From: Hasllibacter halocynthiae | GTDB taxonomy: Bacteria; Pseudomonadota; Alphaproteobacteria; Rhodobacterales; Rhodobacteraceae | Assembly (NCBI RefSeq): GCF_003003095.1 | Contig: NZ_PVTT01000002.1 | Location: 1,161,501-1,225,500 of the forward strand | Direction of reading: 5' to 3' | DNA: 64,000 nucleotides | Part shown: positions 45,636-55,814 of the stretch, one piece after another | Layout of the letters: each line of letters begins with the position of its first letter | Numbering within the stretch: the stretch's first letter is position 1 | Made by a program: the position numbers and the translations under genes | Notes under the pieces: model-generated | Told to the model about the DNA's origin: nothing | Database searches by the model: none | Seen by the model: the letters and a program-made list of their open reading frames with translations, nothing else

Positions 45636-46909
45636 GCCGCGCGCCGGCGGCGCCGGCGGCCCGGACGGCCGCCCGCGGGCCCGCCGTCGCGCTTCGCGCC
45701 CTGCGACTTGCCCTGCGGCTTGCCGGGCCCGCCGCGCCGGCCGCCGCCGCCGCGCCGCTTCGGCTGGGTTCCCGTGCCTTCCGGGCGCTCGCCCGAGGCC
45801 ACGGGGATGGGCATCTTCATGGTCTTCTCGATGGCAGCCAGCAGGTCGACCTCCTCCTCCGAGCAGAGGGCCACGGCCTGTCCGTCGGCGCCCGCCCGTG
45901 CGGTGCGGCCGATGCGGTGGACGTAGGCGTCGGGCACCTCGGGCAGGTCGTAGTTCACCACGAGGCCCACGCCCGGCACGTCGATCCCGCGCGCGGCCAC
46001 GTCCGTCGCCACGAGGACGCGCACCTCGCCCGCCTTGAAGGCGGCGATGGCGCGGTCGCGCTGCCCCTGGCTCTTGTTGCCGTGGATCGAGGCGGCGTCG
46101 TAGCCGTCGGTGCGAAGGCCCTTCATCAGCTTCTCGGACCCGTGCTTGGTGCGCCCGAACACGAGGGTCAGGGCGTCCGGGTGCGCGTCGAGGATCGCGC
46201 GCAGGCGCGCGGGCTTGCGGGCCTTCTCGACGAAGTGGACGGACTGCTCGATCTTGTCGGCGGCCTTGCCCGGGGGGGCGACCTGGATCCGCTCGGGGCG
46301 GTCGAGATAGGCGCGGCTCAGCTCCTCCATCTGCCCCGGCATGGTGGCCGAGAACAGCATGGTCTGACGCGGGGTCCCGAGGGCGGGGGCGATGCGGCGC
46401 AGGGCGTGGATGAAGCCGAGGTCCAGCATCTGATCGGCCTCGTCGAGCACGAGGTGCCCCACGGTGGAGAGGTCCACCGCCCGGCGGTCCATCAGGTCGA
46501 TCAGCCGGCCGGGCGTCGCCACCAGCACGTCGATCCCGCGCGCCAGGACGCCGATCTGGCGGTTGATCGACTGCCCGCCCACCACGACGGCGACCTTGAT
46601 CCGGGTGCCTTCGGCGAGGGCGCGCAGGCTGTCCGCGATCTGGTTGGCCAACTCGCGCGTGGGGGCGAGGATCAGCGCCTTGGCGGTCTTGGGGGCGGGC
46701 TTGCCGCCCTTGGCCAGCAGCGCGTCGAGCAGCGGCAGCCCGAAGGCGAGGGTCTTGCCCGTGCCGGTCTGGGCGAGGCCCAGCACGTCGCGGCCCTGGA
46801 GCGCGGGGGGGATGGCGCGGGCCTGGATCGGCGTCGCCTCGGTGAGGTTCAGGCGGCTCAGCGCCTTCTCGAGCGCGGGCGCGAGGCCCAGCATGGTGAA
46901 GTCGGTCAT
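45632..46909 (-). CDS. rhlE: DEAD-box RNA helicase (RhlE-type)
   Basis: 425 residues. Q-motif region LNLTEATPIQARAIP, P-loop AQTGTGKT, PTRELANQI, DEAD in LVLDEADQMLDLGF, SATMP, and HRIGRTARAG. The C-terminus is a basic G/R-rich RNA-binding tail (RRGGGGRRGGPGKPQGKSQG). Helps ribosome assembly and RNA turnover, important in the cold. ATG at 46909 (MTDFTMLGLAPALEKAL) chosen over 46936. Confidence 0.93.
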   Translation of the reverse strand: MTDFTMLGLAPALEKALSRLNLTEATPIQARAIPPALQGRDVLGLAQTGTGKTLAFGLPLLDALLAKGGKPAPKTAKALILAPTRELANQIADSLRALAEGTRIKVAVVVGGQSINRQIGVLARGIDVLVATPGRLIDLMDRRAVDLSTVGHLVLDEADQMLDLGFIHALRRIAPALGTPRQTMLFSATMPGQMEELSRAYLDRPERIQVAPPGKAADKIEQSVHFVEKARKPARLRAILDAHPDALTLVFGRTKHGSEKLMKGLRTDGYDAASIHGNKSQGQRDRAIAAFKAGEVRVLVATDVAARGIDVPGVGLVVNYDLPEVPDAYVHRIGRTARAGADGQAVALCSEEEVDLLAAIEKTMKMPIPVASGERPEGTGTQPKRRGGGGRRGGPGKPQGKSQGAKRDGGPAGGRPGRRRRRRAA

Positions 46910-47180
46910 GGTCGTCGTCCTTCGGGCCGCGGCCATCCCCTCGGGGCGGGCGGCATGGGCCCGCGCGAGAGGCGGGCGAGGGTGCGGCGCGGCCCGTCGG
47001 CGCGCGGGGGCGTTCCCCCCGTGCGCCCGGCCGGCGTGCCGAGGACCCTGCGTGTGGAATTCCCGGGGATCGGATGCATCTGCGCCGCTGGCCCCGAAGG
47101 GCGACTTTGACGTCCCACGCGGCGGCGCGGCATGGCCTGCAGGTGGGGCATGGCGGGCGCGGGGTCAACCCGCCCCGGCC
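46910..47180. other. Divergent region rhlE/PPOX gene
   Basis: About 270 bases before the EcfG promoter. No gene or clear repeat; one aattc-centred AT-richer patch (47056-47062) could belong to the rhlE promoter. Confidence 0.35.
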
Positions 47181-47206
47181 GGAACGGCGCGGGCGCCGCG
47201 GGCGTT
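47181..47206 (+). promoter_or_regulatory. Sigma-EcfG promoter of the PPOX stress gene
   Basis: GGAAC (47181-47185), 17 bases, CGTT (47203-47206): perfect match. The start codon is 34 bases downstream at 47241. Confidence 0.78.
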
Positions 47207-47240
47207 GCCCGGGCAGCACACACGAGACGGAGGACGGATC

Positions 47241-47768
47241 ATGTCAGACGACGCCACCAGCATGGACCACCGCGCGGACGAGGAAGCCCGCGAGAAGGTC
47301 CTGCAGATCGCCCGCAAGGCCCGCATCGCCATGATGGCGACCTATGACGACAAGGGCACCGCCCATGCCCGGCCCATGGCCGCGGCCGACCACGAGGACG
47401 CCGAGGACGGCGGCGCGCTGTGGTTCGTGACCGACGAGGGCTCGCGCAAGATCGACGAGATCGAGGGCGACCCGCGCGTCCTGCTGACCTACGGCAACCA
47501 GTCCGACAGCGAGTGGCTGTCGATCGAGGGCCGCGCCGCCATCGTGCGCGACCGCGGCAAGATCGAGGAACTCTGGTCCGAGCCGATGCGGACTTGGTTC
47601 CCCGAGGGCAAGGACAGCCCGCGCCTGGTCGCGGTGAAGGTCGACCCCGAGGCGGCCGAGTACTGGGACAGCCCATCGGGCAAGGTCCTCCATGCCTACG
47701 GCTACCTCAAGGCCGCCGTCACCGGCGAGCCGCCGAAGGCCGGCGACGTGGCGCACGTCGACATGTAA
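47241..47768 (+). CDS. Pyridoxamine 5'-phosphate oxidase family (general stress protein 26-like)
   Basis: 175 residues. Split-barrel flavin-binding fold: RIAMMATYDDKGTAHARPMA, LWFVTDEGSRKIDEI, DPRVLLTYGNQ, WLSIEGRA, and LVAVKVDPEAAEYWDSPSG at the end. It matches the stress-induced Gsp26/YzzA-like group that binds FMN, FAD or F420; no proven substrate. A perfect EcfG promoter 34 bases upstream and an acggagga ribosome binding site support a general stress role. Confidence 0.88.
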   Translation: MSDDATSMDHRADEEAREKVLQIARKARIAMMATYDDKGTAHARPMAAADHEDAEDGGALWFVTDEGSRKIDEIEGDPRVLLTYGNQSDSEWLSIEGRAAIVRDRGKIEELWSEPMRTWFPEGKDSPRLVAVKVDPEAAEYWDSPSGKVLHAYGYLKAAVTGEPPKAGDVAHVDM

Positions 47769-47797
47769 GGAGGGGGGGCGGGCCCGTCCCCACCCCG

Positions 47798-48241
47798 TCA
47801 GGCGGGGTCGCGCTCCAGCGGGGGGGCGGCCTCGATCATCTTGGGGGTCGCGGGGATCGTCAGGAGCCACCGGTCCTCGGCACCCTCCTCGTGGACCGGG
47901 CGGATCGCGTCCCAGCGGATCGCGATCTCGCGCTCGCCGAGGCCGAGGAAGCCGCCGACGTCGACCACCACGCCCTGCAGCGTGCCGTCGACCCCGACGA
48001 GGAAGTCGCCGATCTCGCCGATGTCGGTCCATCCGCCCGCGCTGCCGGCGGCCAGCACCGTACCCGGAGCGTACTCGTCCTCGACCGCGTAGACGCGCGA
48101 GCCAAGGAGCGTGGTCGCGCGGTAGGTCTCGCCGTATTCGAGGTTGCCGGCGTCGAGCATGCCGGTCGCGTCCTGCGCTAGGGCGGCGCAGGCGCAGGCG
48201 CAGGCGGCGGCGGCGGTCGCGGCGGTGGAGAGAAGTCGCAT
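47798..48241 (-). CDS. Secreted PRC-barrel protein
   Basis: 147 residues. An Ala/Cys-rich signal peptide (MRLLSTAATAAAACACACAALA, probably cleaved after ALA) precedes one PRC-barrel unit: LGSRVYAVEDEY, DIGEIGDFLVGVDGTLQGVVVDVGGFLGLGEREIAIRWDAI. PRC-barrels bind partners at the membrane or RNA; exported ones in Rhodobacterales are uncharacterised. The double CACAC in the signal peptide is unusual. Confidence 0.85.
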   Translation of the reverse strand: MRLLSTAATAAAACACACAALAQDATGMLDAGNLEYGETYRATTLLGSRVYAVEDEYAPGTVLAAGSAGGWTDIGEIGDFLVGVDGTLQGVVVDVGGFLGLGEREIAIRWDAIRPVHEEGAEDRWLLTIPATPKMIEAAPPLERDPA

Positions 48242-48336
48242 GAAGGGGCCTCCCGAGAGGTTGCGCCGGGGCGCGGAGGGTGCCCCGGAGGCAAGCTAGC
48301 CTGCCACAGGGGCCCCGCCAGCGGGGGGCGCCCGCC

Positions 48337-48936
48337 CTAGCGGCCCGCGGCGCGCAGGCGGGCGCCCAGCGCGGTCAGGCGGCGGACATAGGCCCCGCCG
48401 ATGCAGGGACGATCCGCGCCGCAGGCGTCGCGCTCGCGCAGCCAGGCGTTCTGCTCGGCGTCGGTGGTGGCGGCCCGGGCGGCGCCGTAGGCCGCGGCCA
48501 TCACCGCGTCGAGGTTGGACAGGGTGTCGTCGGCGCAGATCGCCCCTTCGGCGGCGTTCAGGCCGGCGGCGTCGCACCAGGGACGGCGGGGCGCCGCGGC
48601 CGGCGGCGGGGCCGAGAGCGCGGCGCGCATCGCGGCGATGCGGTCGTCATAGGCCCAGTCGATGCAAAGCACGTCCCAGCCGCACGCGTCGCGCGACCCC
48701 CGCAGCCAATCGCCCTGCGTCCGGCGCAGCGCGGCATCCTGCGGCAGCCGTCCGTAGAGGCGCTGGAGGGCTGCGTCCTTCTCCCAGAGGAGGGGGTCGG
48801 CGCAGACCGCCTGCTCGGCGGGGTTCAACCGGACCGACGCGCCGCACCAGGCGGGCGGGGCCTGCGCGGCGGCCGCCTCGCCGACGAGGAGGAGGGCGAG
48901 CGCGGCGAGGCCCGCGCGGGGCGTCCCGCCCCTCAG
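48337..48936 (-). CDS. Secreted protein with two LprI/DUF1311-type Cys repeats
   Basis: 199 residues by the proposed start. Two copies of the C-x-LN-x-AE-x-IC-x-D pattern ([20 protein letters not shown] and [20 protein letters not shown]), each with a further pair of Cys (CGWDVLC; CGADRPC), as in LprI-type lysozyme-inhibitor domains. The signal peptide [18 protein letters not shown] lies directly after a CTG codon that overlaps the PRC-barrel stop (CTGA); no ATG, GTG or TTG exists nearby in frame, so a CTG start by reinitiation is proposed. Confidence 0.65.
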   Translation of the reverse strand: MRGGTPRAGLAALALLLVGEAAAAQAPPAWCGASVRLNPAEQAVCADPLLWEKDAALQRLYGRLPQDAALRRTQGDWLRGSRDACGWDVLCIDWAYDDRIAAMRAALSAPPPAAAPRRPWCDAAGLNAAEGAICADDTLSNLDAVMAAAYGAARAATTDAEQNAWLRERDACGADRPCIGGAYVRRLTALGARLRAAGR

Positions 48937-49937
48937 CGGACGTACTCCGGCAAGGCCTCGAGCTGCTCGCGCGTGGCGTCCACGTGGACGCGGACGTCGC
49001 TTCCCGAGCGCAGGACCCGGACCTCGTCGAGCGAGACGGCCACCGGGTGTCGGCCGATGCCGAGGAAGCCGCCGATCTCGAGCACGAGGCGGTCGGGCAG
49101 CCCCTCGGGCGTGACGACGACCTCCTCGACCGCGCCGACGTCCTCGTCGTTCGCGCCGAAGACGCGCAGCCCCTCGAGGTCGGCGGCCGTCAGCGCGTCG
49201 CGGCCCACCACCTCGTAGCCGTCGCGGCCGAGCACCGGCTCGGGCAGGGTGCGGGGGTCGGTGGCCCGCGGCAGGACCTCCTCCTCGACCACGGCGCCGG
49301 GGGCCAGGGGGTCGACGGTCGGCGGGGCGGCGGCCAGCGGGGCGGCGTCCGCCATGTCCGCGGCCTCGGCGGCGCTGGCCTCGGCGGCCTCGACCTCGGC
49401 GTTGAGCGCCCGCAGCTCGGCGGCGTCGTGGGCGGCCTCCGCCTCGAAGGGCTCCTCGGCGAGGGCGTCCGCCGCCCCCTCGCCCCGCACGAGGACGCCG
49501 CCGGGCGCGGCGCGGCGGAACTCGGGCGCGGCGCGAAGGGCCTCGCGGGTGGTGGGCAGCACGAGGAACACCTCGCCGGGATCGTCCCCCTCCCGCACGG
49601 GGACGATGGCCGTCCACGCGACGGCGACCTCGCGCTCGCCGACCCCGAGGAAGCCGCCCACGTTCACGATCACCGCCTCGAACCCCCCTCCGGCGCCGAT
49701 GAAGACGTCGTCGATCTCGCCGACGTCGTCGAAGGCCGCCGCGCCGCCGGGCGGCAGCACCGCGTCCGCCGCGACGGGGGCGTCCGTGACCAGGAGGCGG
49801 GTGCCCATCAGCTCGGAGGCGAGGTATCCTTGCCTCTCCCCGATGCCGGCGTCGGGGAACACGGGCCCCTCGGCGAGCGCGGGGGCGGCGAGGAGCGCGG
49901 AGGCGGCGGTGGCGGTGGCGGCGAGAAGGGTTCGCAT
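48933..49937 (-). CDS. Secreted tandem PRC-barrel protein
   Basis: 334 residues. Signal peptide [22 protein letters not shown]; first PRC-barrel [19 protein letters not shown] to [16 protein letters not shown]; an acidic Ala/Glu-rich linker (about residues 165-225); second PRC-barrel [19 protein letters not shown] to [15 protein letters not shown]. Related to the single-barrel protein at 47798. Divergent from nadD with 75 bases between. Role unknown, probably periplasmic or envelope scaffold. Confidence 0.85.
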   Translation of the reverse strand: MRTLLAATATAASALLAAPALAEGPVFPDAGIGERQGYLASELMGTRLLVTDAPVAADAVLPPGGAAAFDDVGEIDDVFIGAGGGFEAVIVNVGGFLGVGEREVAVAWTAIVPVREGDDPGEVFLVLPTTREALRAAPEFRRAAPGGVLVRGEGAADALAEEPFEAEAAHDAAELRALNAEVEAAEASAAEAADMADAAPLAAAPPTVDPLAPGAVVEEEVLPRATDPRTLPEPVLGRDGYEVVGRDALTAADLEGLRVFGANDEDVGAVEEVVVTPEGLPDRLVLEIGGFLGIGRHPVAVSLDEVRVLRSGSDVRVHVDATREQLEALPEYVR

Positions 49938-50012
49938 GGGTTCTGTCCTCCCGAAGGGGTGTCCGGCCGGCGTCTGCAGGGCGAACGCGCGCCGGCCGCG
50001 GGCCGTTCCTGC

Positions 50013-50621
50013 ATGAGCGCGGCGGCGAGGCGGGCGCTGCCCCCCGCGCCCCGCGGGGGGGCGGTCGGCGTGCTGGGGGGCAGCTTCGATCCCGCGCACG
50101 AGGGCCACCTCGCCATCACGCGCGAGGCGATGGCCCGGATCGGCCTCTCGCGGGCGTGGTGGCTGGTCTCGCCCGGCAACCCCCTGAAGCCCGACGCGCC
50201 CGCCGCGCTGGAGCGGCGGCTGGCGCGGGCGCGGGCGGTGGCCACGGACCCGCGCATCGCCGTGACGGGGATCGAGGCGGCGCTGGGCACCCGCTACACC
50301 GCCGAGACGCTCGCCGCGCTGCGCGCGCTGCGGCCGGACCTCCGGCTCGTGTGGCTCATGGGGGCGGACAACCTGGTCCAGTTCCACCGCTGGCGGGACT
50401 GGCGGGGGATCGCGGCGCACCATCCGATCGGCGTGCTCGCCCGGCCGGGGCTGCGCGTGGCCGCCCGCACCGCCCCCGCCGCCCAGGCGATGGAGCGGGC
50501 GCGCGTGCGCGCGCCGGGGCTGCTGCTGCGGCGGGGGCCGCCGGCCTGGTGCCTCGTCAACATCCCCATGCGCGGCGAGAGCAGCACCGCGATCCGGGCG
50601 AGGGGCGGCTGGCGGCGCTGA
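50013..50621 (+). CDS. nadD: Nicotinate-nucleotide adenylyltransferase
   Basis: 202 residues. [14 protein letters not shown] is the nucleotidyltransferase (H/T)xGH motif, [12 protein letters not shown] the substrate loop, [13 protein letters not shown] the central motif and [10 protein letters not shown] the ISSTxIR ending. It adenylates nicotinate mononucleotide to deamido-NAD+. A chain with nadK in this window covers two steps of NAD(P) supply. Confidence 0.95.
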   Translation: MSAAARRALPPAPRGGAVGVLGGSFDPAHEGHLAITREAMARIGLSRAWWLVSPGNPLKPDAPAALERRLARARAVATDPRIAVTGIEAALGTRYTAETLAALRALRPDLRLVWLMGADNLVQFHRWRDWRGIAAHHPIGVLARPGLRVAARTAPAAQAMERARVRAPGLLLRRGPPAWCLVNIPMRGESSTAIRARGGWRR

Positions 50622-50700
50622 CGCCCCCCCCCCACTTCCCTTCCCCCTTGGCGCGGGTCCCCGGTTGCTGCCGGGCCCGCCGGGGCTAAACCTTCCCCCC

Positions 50701-52212
50701 ATGACACGCACGTTCCACAGGCGCGCGGTGCTGGGCCTCCTCGCCGGAGGGGCGGCCGGGGCCGCCTTCGCCCAGCCCCGGGCCACGCCCCGGCCCCGGC
50801 CCCGTCCCGGCGGCGCCGGCGTCCTCGCCGATGCCGGGCCGCGCCCCGCGCCGCGCCCGGCGATCCCCACCGCCGACGAGCTGATCGCGCGCGCGAACCT
50901 CTCCGGCCGGGTGGGCTTCGCGGCCGTCGACATGGAGACCGGCACCATGCTGGAGAGCCGCGACCCCATGCGCGGCATGCCCCCCGCCTCGTCCATGAAG
51001 GCGCTGACGGCGGCCTACGCCGCGGACCGCCTGGGGCTGGACCACCGGTTCGAGACGCGCCTCGTCGCGACCGGCCCGGTGGAGGGGGGGGTCCTGCGGG
51101 GCGACCTGATCCTCGCCGGCGGGGGCGATCCGGTCCTGGGCACGGGCGGGCTGCGGGCGCTGGCCGAGGATCTGCGCGCCGCCGGGGTGACGGAGGTGGA
51201 GGGGGCGTTCCGCGTCTTCGACGGCGCGCTGCCGGTCGTCGGGCCCGTCGATCCCGACCAGCCGGAGCACCTGGGCTACAACCCCACCGTCTCGGGCCTG
51301 ATGCTGAACTTCGGGCGGGTCCACTTCTCGTGGGAGCGGACGGGCGGGGGCTACGACGTGCAGATGGACGCGCGCGGCGGCGGCGCGGTGCCGGAGGTCG
51401 CGTCGAGCCGGATGGAGGTCGTGGACCGCGCGGGGCCGGTCTACACCTATCGCGACGTGGACGGGATCGACGCCTGGACGGTCGCGCGCGGGCAGCTCGG
51501 GGGGGGCGGCTCGCGCTGGCTGCCCGTGCGCAACCCCGCGCGCTACGCGGGCGACGTGTTCCGGACCCTCGCGGGGGACGCCGGCATCGAGCTGCCGCGC
51601 GCGGGCGTCGCGGTCGAGGCGCCGGTGGGCGCGGCCCTGGCCACCCTCCGCTCGCCCCCCCTGAGGGAGATCGCGTCCGACATGCTGCGCTACTCGACCA
51701 ACGCGACGGCCGAGGTGCTGGGGCTGAACGCGACCCTCGCGGGGGGGCGGGCGGTGTCCTCGCTGCTCGCCTCGGGCGGCTCGATGGCGGCCTGGGCCGG
51801 TCCGACCCTCGGGATGCGGCGGCTGGCGGCCTGGGACCATTCCGGCCTGAACGTCGAGAGCGACGTGCGCGCGGGCGAGATGGCCGAGGCCATGCGGCGC
51901 ATGCCCGAGGAGGTGGCCGCGCTGCTCTACCCCTTCCCGCTGCGCGGGCCCGGCGGCGGACGCTACGAGGTGCAGCCGGTGGACGTGCGCGCCAAGACCG
52001 GGACGTTGAACTTCGTCAGCGCGCTGGCCGGCCGGGCCATGCCGCCGCGCGGGCGGCCCATCGCCTTCGCGATCTTTGTGGCCGACGAGGAGCGCCGCGC
52101 CGCCGCGGCCGCCCGCGGAGAGGAGCGGCCGGCCGGCTCGCGCACCTATGTGGCGCGCGCGCGGGTGCTGCAGTCGCAGCTGATCGAGCGCTGGGCCAAG
52201 GTCTACGGTTAG
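50701..52212 (+). CDS. dacB: D-alanyl-D-alanine carboxypeptidase/endopeptidase (PBP4, S13)
   Basis: 503 residues. A twin-Arg-like signal start (MTRTFHRRAVLGLLAGGAAGAAFA) and a Pro/Arg-rich linker precede the S13 enzyme: SSMK with Ser97 and Lys100, SxN in YSTNATAE, and KTG at Lys432. It trims or cleaves peptidoglycan cross-links in the periplasm. Start ATG 50701 is preferred over an in-frame ATG at 50665. It follows nadD closely and may be read through from it. Confidence 0.92.
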   Translation: MTRTFHRRAVLGLLAGGAAGAAFAQPRATPRPRPRPGGAGVLADAGPRPAPRPAIPTADELIARANLSGRVGFAAVDMETGTMLESRDPMRGMPPASSMKALTAAYAADRLGLDHRFETRLVATGPVEGGVLRGDLILAGGGDPVLGTGGLRALAEDLRAAGVTEVEGAFRVFDGALPVVGPVDPDQPEHLGYNPTVSGLMLNFGRVHFSWERTGGGYDVQMDARGGGAVPEVASSRMEVVDRAGPVYTYRDVDGIDAWTVARGQLGGGGSRWLPVRNPARYAGDVFRTLAGDAGIELPRAGVAVEAPVGAALATLRSPPLREIASDMLRYSTNATAEVLGLNATLAGGRAVSSLLASGGSMAAWAGPTLGMRRLAAWDHSGLNVESDVRAGEMAEAMRRMPEEVAALLYPFPLRGPGGGRYEVQPVDVRAKTGTLNFVSALAGRAMPPRGRPIAFAIFVADEERRAAAAARGEERPAGSRTYVARARVLQSQLIERWAKVYG

Positions 52213-52260
52213 GGCGCCCCCGCCGGGAGGGCTGCGGGGCGGCGACGGGGCGGGTCCGCC

Positions 52261-52707
52261 CTAGGGGGTCATGTGCCGGGCCCGGGCGGCGCGCTCGATG
52301 GCGGCGGCGTGGAGGCGGTCGAGGTCGAGCTCGTAGCGCATCTCCTCGAGGAGGCGCAGCTCGGCGTCGCGCAGGGTGCCGTCGGCGGCGGCGACGTCGC
52401 AGGCCAGGACGTAGGCCGTCTCGCGAAGGCGCTCGGGCAGGGCGCCGCGGATCAGGCCGAAGAGGGCGTCGAGCCCGTCCTCCTCCGAGAAGAGGTCGAA
52501 CACGATGCGCGAGACCTGCGCGATGCGCCCCTCGTCGTAGCCGGCGAAGGCGGGCAGGTGGTTCACGATCTGCTCGATGGTCACCAGCTCGGCCGTGCGC
52601 ACGTTCTCGTCCGCGGCGGAGACGGCGATCATCACCGCGACGAGGGCGTCCTGCGCCGTCATCGGCGCCTCGGGTGCGGAGGGGTCGTCGAGCATGGGAC
52701 CGCTCAT
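52261..52707 (-). CDS. TerB family tellurite resistance protein
   Basis: 148 residues. All-helical acidic TerB-like domain: [20 protein letters not shown] and [20 protein letters not shown] carry the two repeated acidic metal-binding motifs (D-x-x-x-x-x-E). Members are membrane-linked calcium or metal-sensing stress proteins. Three starts fit (52707, 52695, 52662); the first is used. It is convergent with dacB and divergent from lysS. Confidence 0.85.
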   Translation of the reverse strand: MSGPMLDDPSAPEAPMTAQDALVAVMIAVSAADENVRTAELVTIEQIVNHLPAFAGYDEGRIAQVSRIVFDLFSEEDGLDALFGLIRGALPERLRETAYVLACDVAAADGTLRDAELRLLEEMRYELDLDRLHAAAIERAARARHMTP

Positions 52708-52763
52708 ATTGACGCCCCAGCGCCCCGGCAATAGGTGCCCGCGTCCCCGTGATGGAGCCCCCG

Positions 52764-54338
52764 ATGTCCGACGCGCTTCGCGACGCCGCCCTCAAGTCCA
52801 AGGCCTGGCCCTTCGAGGAGGCGCGGCGGCTGAAGGCGCGCGCCGAGCGGCTGGGCAAGGACGAGGTCCTGTTCGAGACGGGCTACGGCCCCTCCGGCCT
52901 GCCGCATATCGGCACCTTCGGCGAGGTGCTTCGGACGACGATGGTGCGGCGGGCGTTCCAGGCGATCGACGACCGGCCGACGCGCCTGATCTGCTTCTCG
53001 GACGACCTCGACGGGATGCGGAAGGTGCCCGACAACGTGCCGGCGCGCGAGATGCTGGCCGAGCACCTCCACAAGCCCCTGACGAGCGTGCCCGACCCGT
53101 TCGGCACCCACGAGAGCTTCGGCGAGCACAACAACGCGATGCTGCGCCGCTTCCTCGACGCTTTCGGCTTCGAGTACGATTTCTACAGCGCGCGGGAGTT
53201 CTACCGCTCGGGCGCGTTCGACGAGGTCCTGCGCCTGTGCGCGGCGCGCTACGACGCCCTGATGGCGATCATGCTGAAGTCCCTTCGCGACGAGCGGCGC
53301 GAGACCTATTCCATCTTCCTGCCGATCCACCCGGAGACGGGGCGGGTGCTCTACGTGCCGATGAAGGAGGTCGACGGCGAGGCGGGCACGGTCACCTTCG
53401 ACGACGAGGGCGGGCGCGAGTGGACGCTGCCCGTCACGGGCGGCCACGTGAAGCTGCAGTGGAAGCCCGATTTCGGCGCGCGCTGGGCCGCCCTCGGGGT
53501 CGACTTCGAGATGTACGGCAAGGAGCACGGGACCAACACGGCGATCTACGACGCGATCTGCCGGGCCCTGGACGGCGAGGCGCCCGAGCACTTGGTCTAC
53601 GAGCTGTTCCTCGACGAGGACGGGCAGAAGATCTCCAAGTCCTCCGGCAACGGGATCTCCATGGACCAGTGGCTGGCCTACGCGCCGGCCGAGAGCCTGG
53701 CCTATTTCATGTTCCTCAAGCCCAAGACGGCGAAGCGGCTGCATCTCGACGTGATCCCGAAGGCCGTGGACGAGTACCACCAGCAGCTGCGCGCCTTCCA
53801 CGAGGCGAACGACCCCCTGGCGCGGGTGAGCAACCCGGTCTGGCACATCCATGGCGGCGACGTTCCGCGGTCGGACATGGTGGTGCCCTTCGCGATGCTC
53901 CTGAACCTGGCCGGGGTGGCGAATACGGAGGATCCGGAGGTGTTCTGGGGCTTCGTGCGCCGCTACGCGCCCGATGCCTCGCCGGAGGCGAACCCGGGGC
54001 TGGACCGGGCGATCCGCGGGGCGATCGCCTATTACCGCGACGTGATCCTGCCGACTCGGGCGGTGCGCGCGCCCGACGAGAGGGAGAGGGCGGCGATGGA
54101 GGACCTCGCCGCGCGGCTGGAGGGCTGGCAGGGCGACGCCGCCGACGCCGAAGGCCTGCAGTCGGAGGTGTTCGCCGTCGGCAAGGCGCACGGGTTCGAG
54201 CCGCTGAGGGACTGGTTCCGCGCCCTCTACGAGGTCCTGTTCGGCGCCAGCCAGGGGCCGCGCTTCGGGGGGTTCGCCGCGCTCTACGGACCGCGGGAGA
54301 CGGCGGCGATGATCCGGGGCGCGCTGAGCCGCCGGTAG
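52764..54338 (+). CDS. lysS: Lysyl-tRNA synthetase, class I
   Basis: 524 residues. Class I signature [12 protein letters not shown] (HIGH-like) and KISKSSGN (KMSKS-like) are intact, with the zinc-free alphaproteobacterial form. Class I LysRS is typical of Archaea and many Alphaproteobacteria; most other bacteria have the unrelated class II enzyme. The start [20 protein letters not shown] at 52764 follows a ggag site; an ATG at 52749 is the alternative. Confidence 0.95.
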   Translation: MSDALRDAALKSKAWPFEEARRLKARAERLGKDEVLFETGYGPSGLPHIGTFGEVLRTTMVRRAFQAIDDRPTRLICFSDDLDGMRKVPDNVPAREMLAEHLHKPLTSVPDPFGTHESFGEHNNAMLRRFLDAFGFEYDFYSAREFYRSGAFDEVLRLCAARYDALMAIMLKSLRDERRETYSIFLPIHPETGRVLYVPMKEVDGEAGTVTFDDEGGREWTLPVTGGHVKLQWKPDFGARWAALGVDFEMYGKEHGTNTAIYDAICRALDGEAPEHLVYELFLDEDGQKISKSSGNGISMDQWLAYAPAESLAYFMFLKPKTAKRLHLDVIPKAVDEYHQQLRAFHEANDPLARVSNPVWHIHGGDVPRSDMVVPFAMLLNLAGVANTEDPEVFWGFVRRYAPDASPEANPGLDRAIRGAIAYYRDVILPTRAVRAPDERERAAMEDLAARLEGWQGDAADAEGLQSEVFAVGKAHGFEPLRDWFRALYEVLFGASQGPRFGGFAALYGPRETAAMIRGALSRR

Positions 54339-54454
54339 GGCCCGTGCCGCACGCGCCCTGCGGGGGCTCCGGCGGGCACGTCCGGGGGCGATCCGGAGGG
54401 CGCGCGGCGGGGAGGGCGTTGACCTCCGGCGGGGGCGGGGCGAAGGGACGGGCC

Positions 54455-55804
54455 ATGCCTCATGCCCACGCCCGCCCGCTGACCGCCCCCGCCTCCGGCC
54501 CGCTGAAGGGGGTCGCGGAGGTTCCGGGAGACAAGTCCGTCTCGCACCGCGCGCTGATCCTCGGGGCGCTGGCGGTGGGCGAGACCGTCGTCACGGGCCT
54601 TCTGGAGGGCGAGGACGTCCTCGCCACCGCCGAGGCGATGCGCCTCCTCGGGGCCGAGGTGGAGCGGACCGGCGAAGGGGCGTGGTCCGTCCACGGCGTC
54701 GGCACGGGCGGGTTCAAGGAGCCTGCCCGGGTGATCGACTGCGGCAACTCGGGCACGGGGGTGCGGCTGATCATGGGGGCGATGGCGACCACGCCGATCG
54801 CCGCGACCTTCACGGGCGACGCCTCGCTGAACGGGCGGCCCATGGGACGGGTGACGGACCCGCTGGCCCGCTTCGGCGCGCAGGCCTTCGGCCGCTCGGG
54901 GGGGCGCCTGCCGCTGACGATCCTGGGGGCCGAGGTGCCCGTGCCCGTGCGCTACGAGACGCCCGTGCCCTCCGCGCAGGTGAAGTCGGCCGTCCTTCTG
55001 GCGGGGCTGGGCGCCCCCGGCGAGACCGTGGTGGTCGAGCGCGAGGCCACGCGCGACCACACGGAGCGGATGCTCGCGGGCTTCGGCGCGCGGATCGGGG
55101 TCGAGGAGGGGCCGGAGGGCCGGGTGATCACCCTGGGGGGCCAGCCCGAGCTGCGGCCCCAGGCGATCGCGGTGCCGCGCGATCCGTCCTCGGCGGCCTT
55201 TCCGGTCTGCGCGGCGCTGGTCGTCCCGGGGTCCGACGTGCTGGTGCCCGGCATCGGCCTGAACCCGACGCGCGCGGGCCTCTACGAGACCTTGCGCGAG
55301 ATGGGGGCGGACCTCTCCTACGAGGACGAGCGCGAGGAGGGCGGCGAGCCCGTCGCCGACCTGCGCGCGCGCTTCTCGGACGGTATGCGGGGTATCGAGG
55401 TGCCGCCCGGGCGGGCGGCGTCCATGATCGACGAGTACCCCATCCTGTCGGTCGTCGCCGCGAACGCCGAAGGCACGACGCTGATGCGCGGCGTGCGCGA
55501 GCTGCGCGTGAAGGAGAGCGACCGCATCGACGCGATGGCAGCGGGGCTGCGCGCCCTCGGGGTCGAGGTCGAGGAGGGCGAGGACTGGTGGGCGGTCCAC
55601 GGGCGCGGCGCTGGCGGCGTGCCGGGCGGCGCGCGGGTGGAGGCGCGGCTGGACCACCGGATCGCGATGTCCTTCCTGATCGCCGGGATGGCCGCCGCGC
55701 AGCCGGTGACCGTGGACGACGCCGCCCCGATCGCCACGTCCTTCCCCGTCTTCGAGCCCCTGATGCGCGCCTTGGGCGCGCAGTTCCGGGCGGAGAACCG
55801 ATGA
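54455..55804 (+). CDS. aroA: 3-phosphoshikimate 1-carboxyvinyltransferase (EPSPS)
   Basis: 449 residues, class II-type alphaproteobacterial EPSPS. N-terminal [21 protein letters not shown]-site [14 protein letters not shown], then PLPLTI-like RLPLTILG, and C-terminal [11 protein letters not shown] and [13 protein letters not shown]. Catalyses the sixth shikimate step. The glycine in GNSGTG is at the position where the Agrobacterium CP4 enzyme has Ala, so the glyphosate-tolerant Ala form is absent here. First gene of the aroA-cmk cluster. Confidence 0.96.
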   Translation: MPHAHARPLTAPASGPLKGVAEVPGDKSVSHRALILGALAVGETVVTGLLEGEDVLATAEAMRLLGAEVERTGEGAWSVHGVGTGGFKEPARVIDCGNSGTGVRLIMGAMATTPIAATFTGDASLNGRPMGRVTDPLARFGAQAFGRSGGRLPLTILGAEVPVPVRYETPVPSAQVKSAVLLAGLGAPGETVVVEREATRDHTERMLAGFGARIGVEEGPEGRVITLGGQPELRPQAIAVPRDPSSAAFPVCAALVVPGSDVLVPGIGLNPTRAGLYETLREMGADLSYEDEREEGGEPVADLRARFSDGMRGIEVPPGRAASMIDEYPILSVVAANAEGTTLMRGVRELRVKESDRIDAMAAGLRALGVEVEEGEDWWAVHGRGAGGVPGGARVEARLDHRIAMSFLIAGMAAAQPVTVDDAAPIATSFPVFEPLMRALGAQFRAENR

Positions 55805-55814
55805 GCCGGACGGG

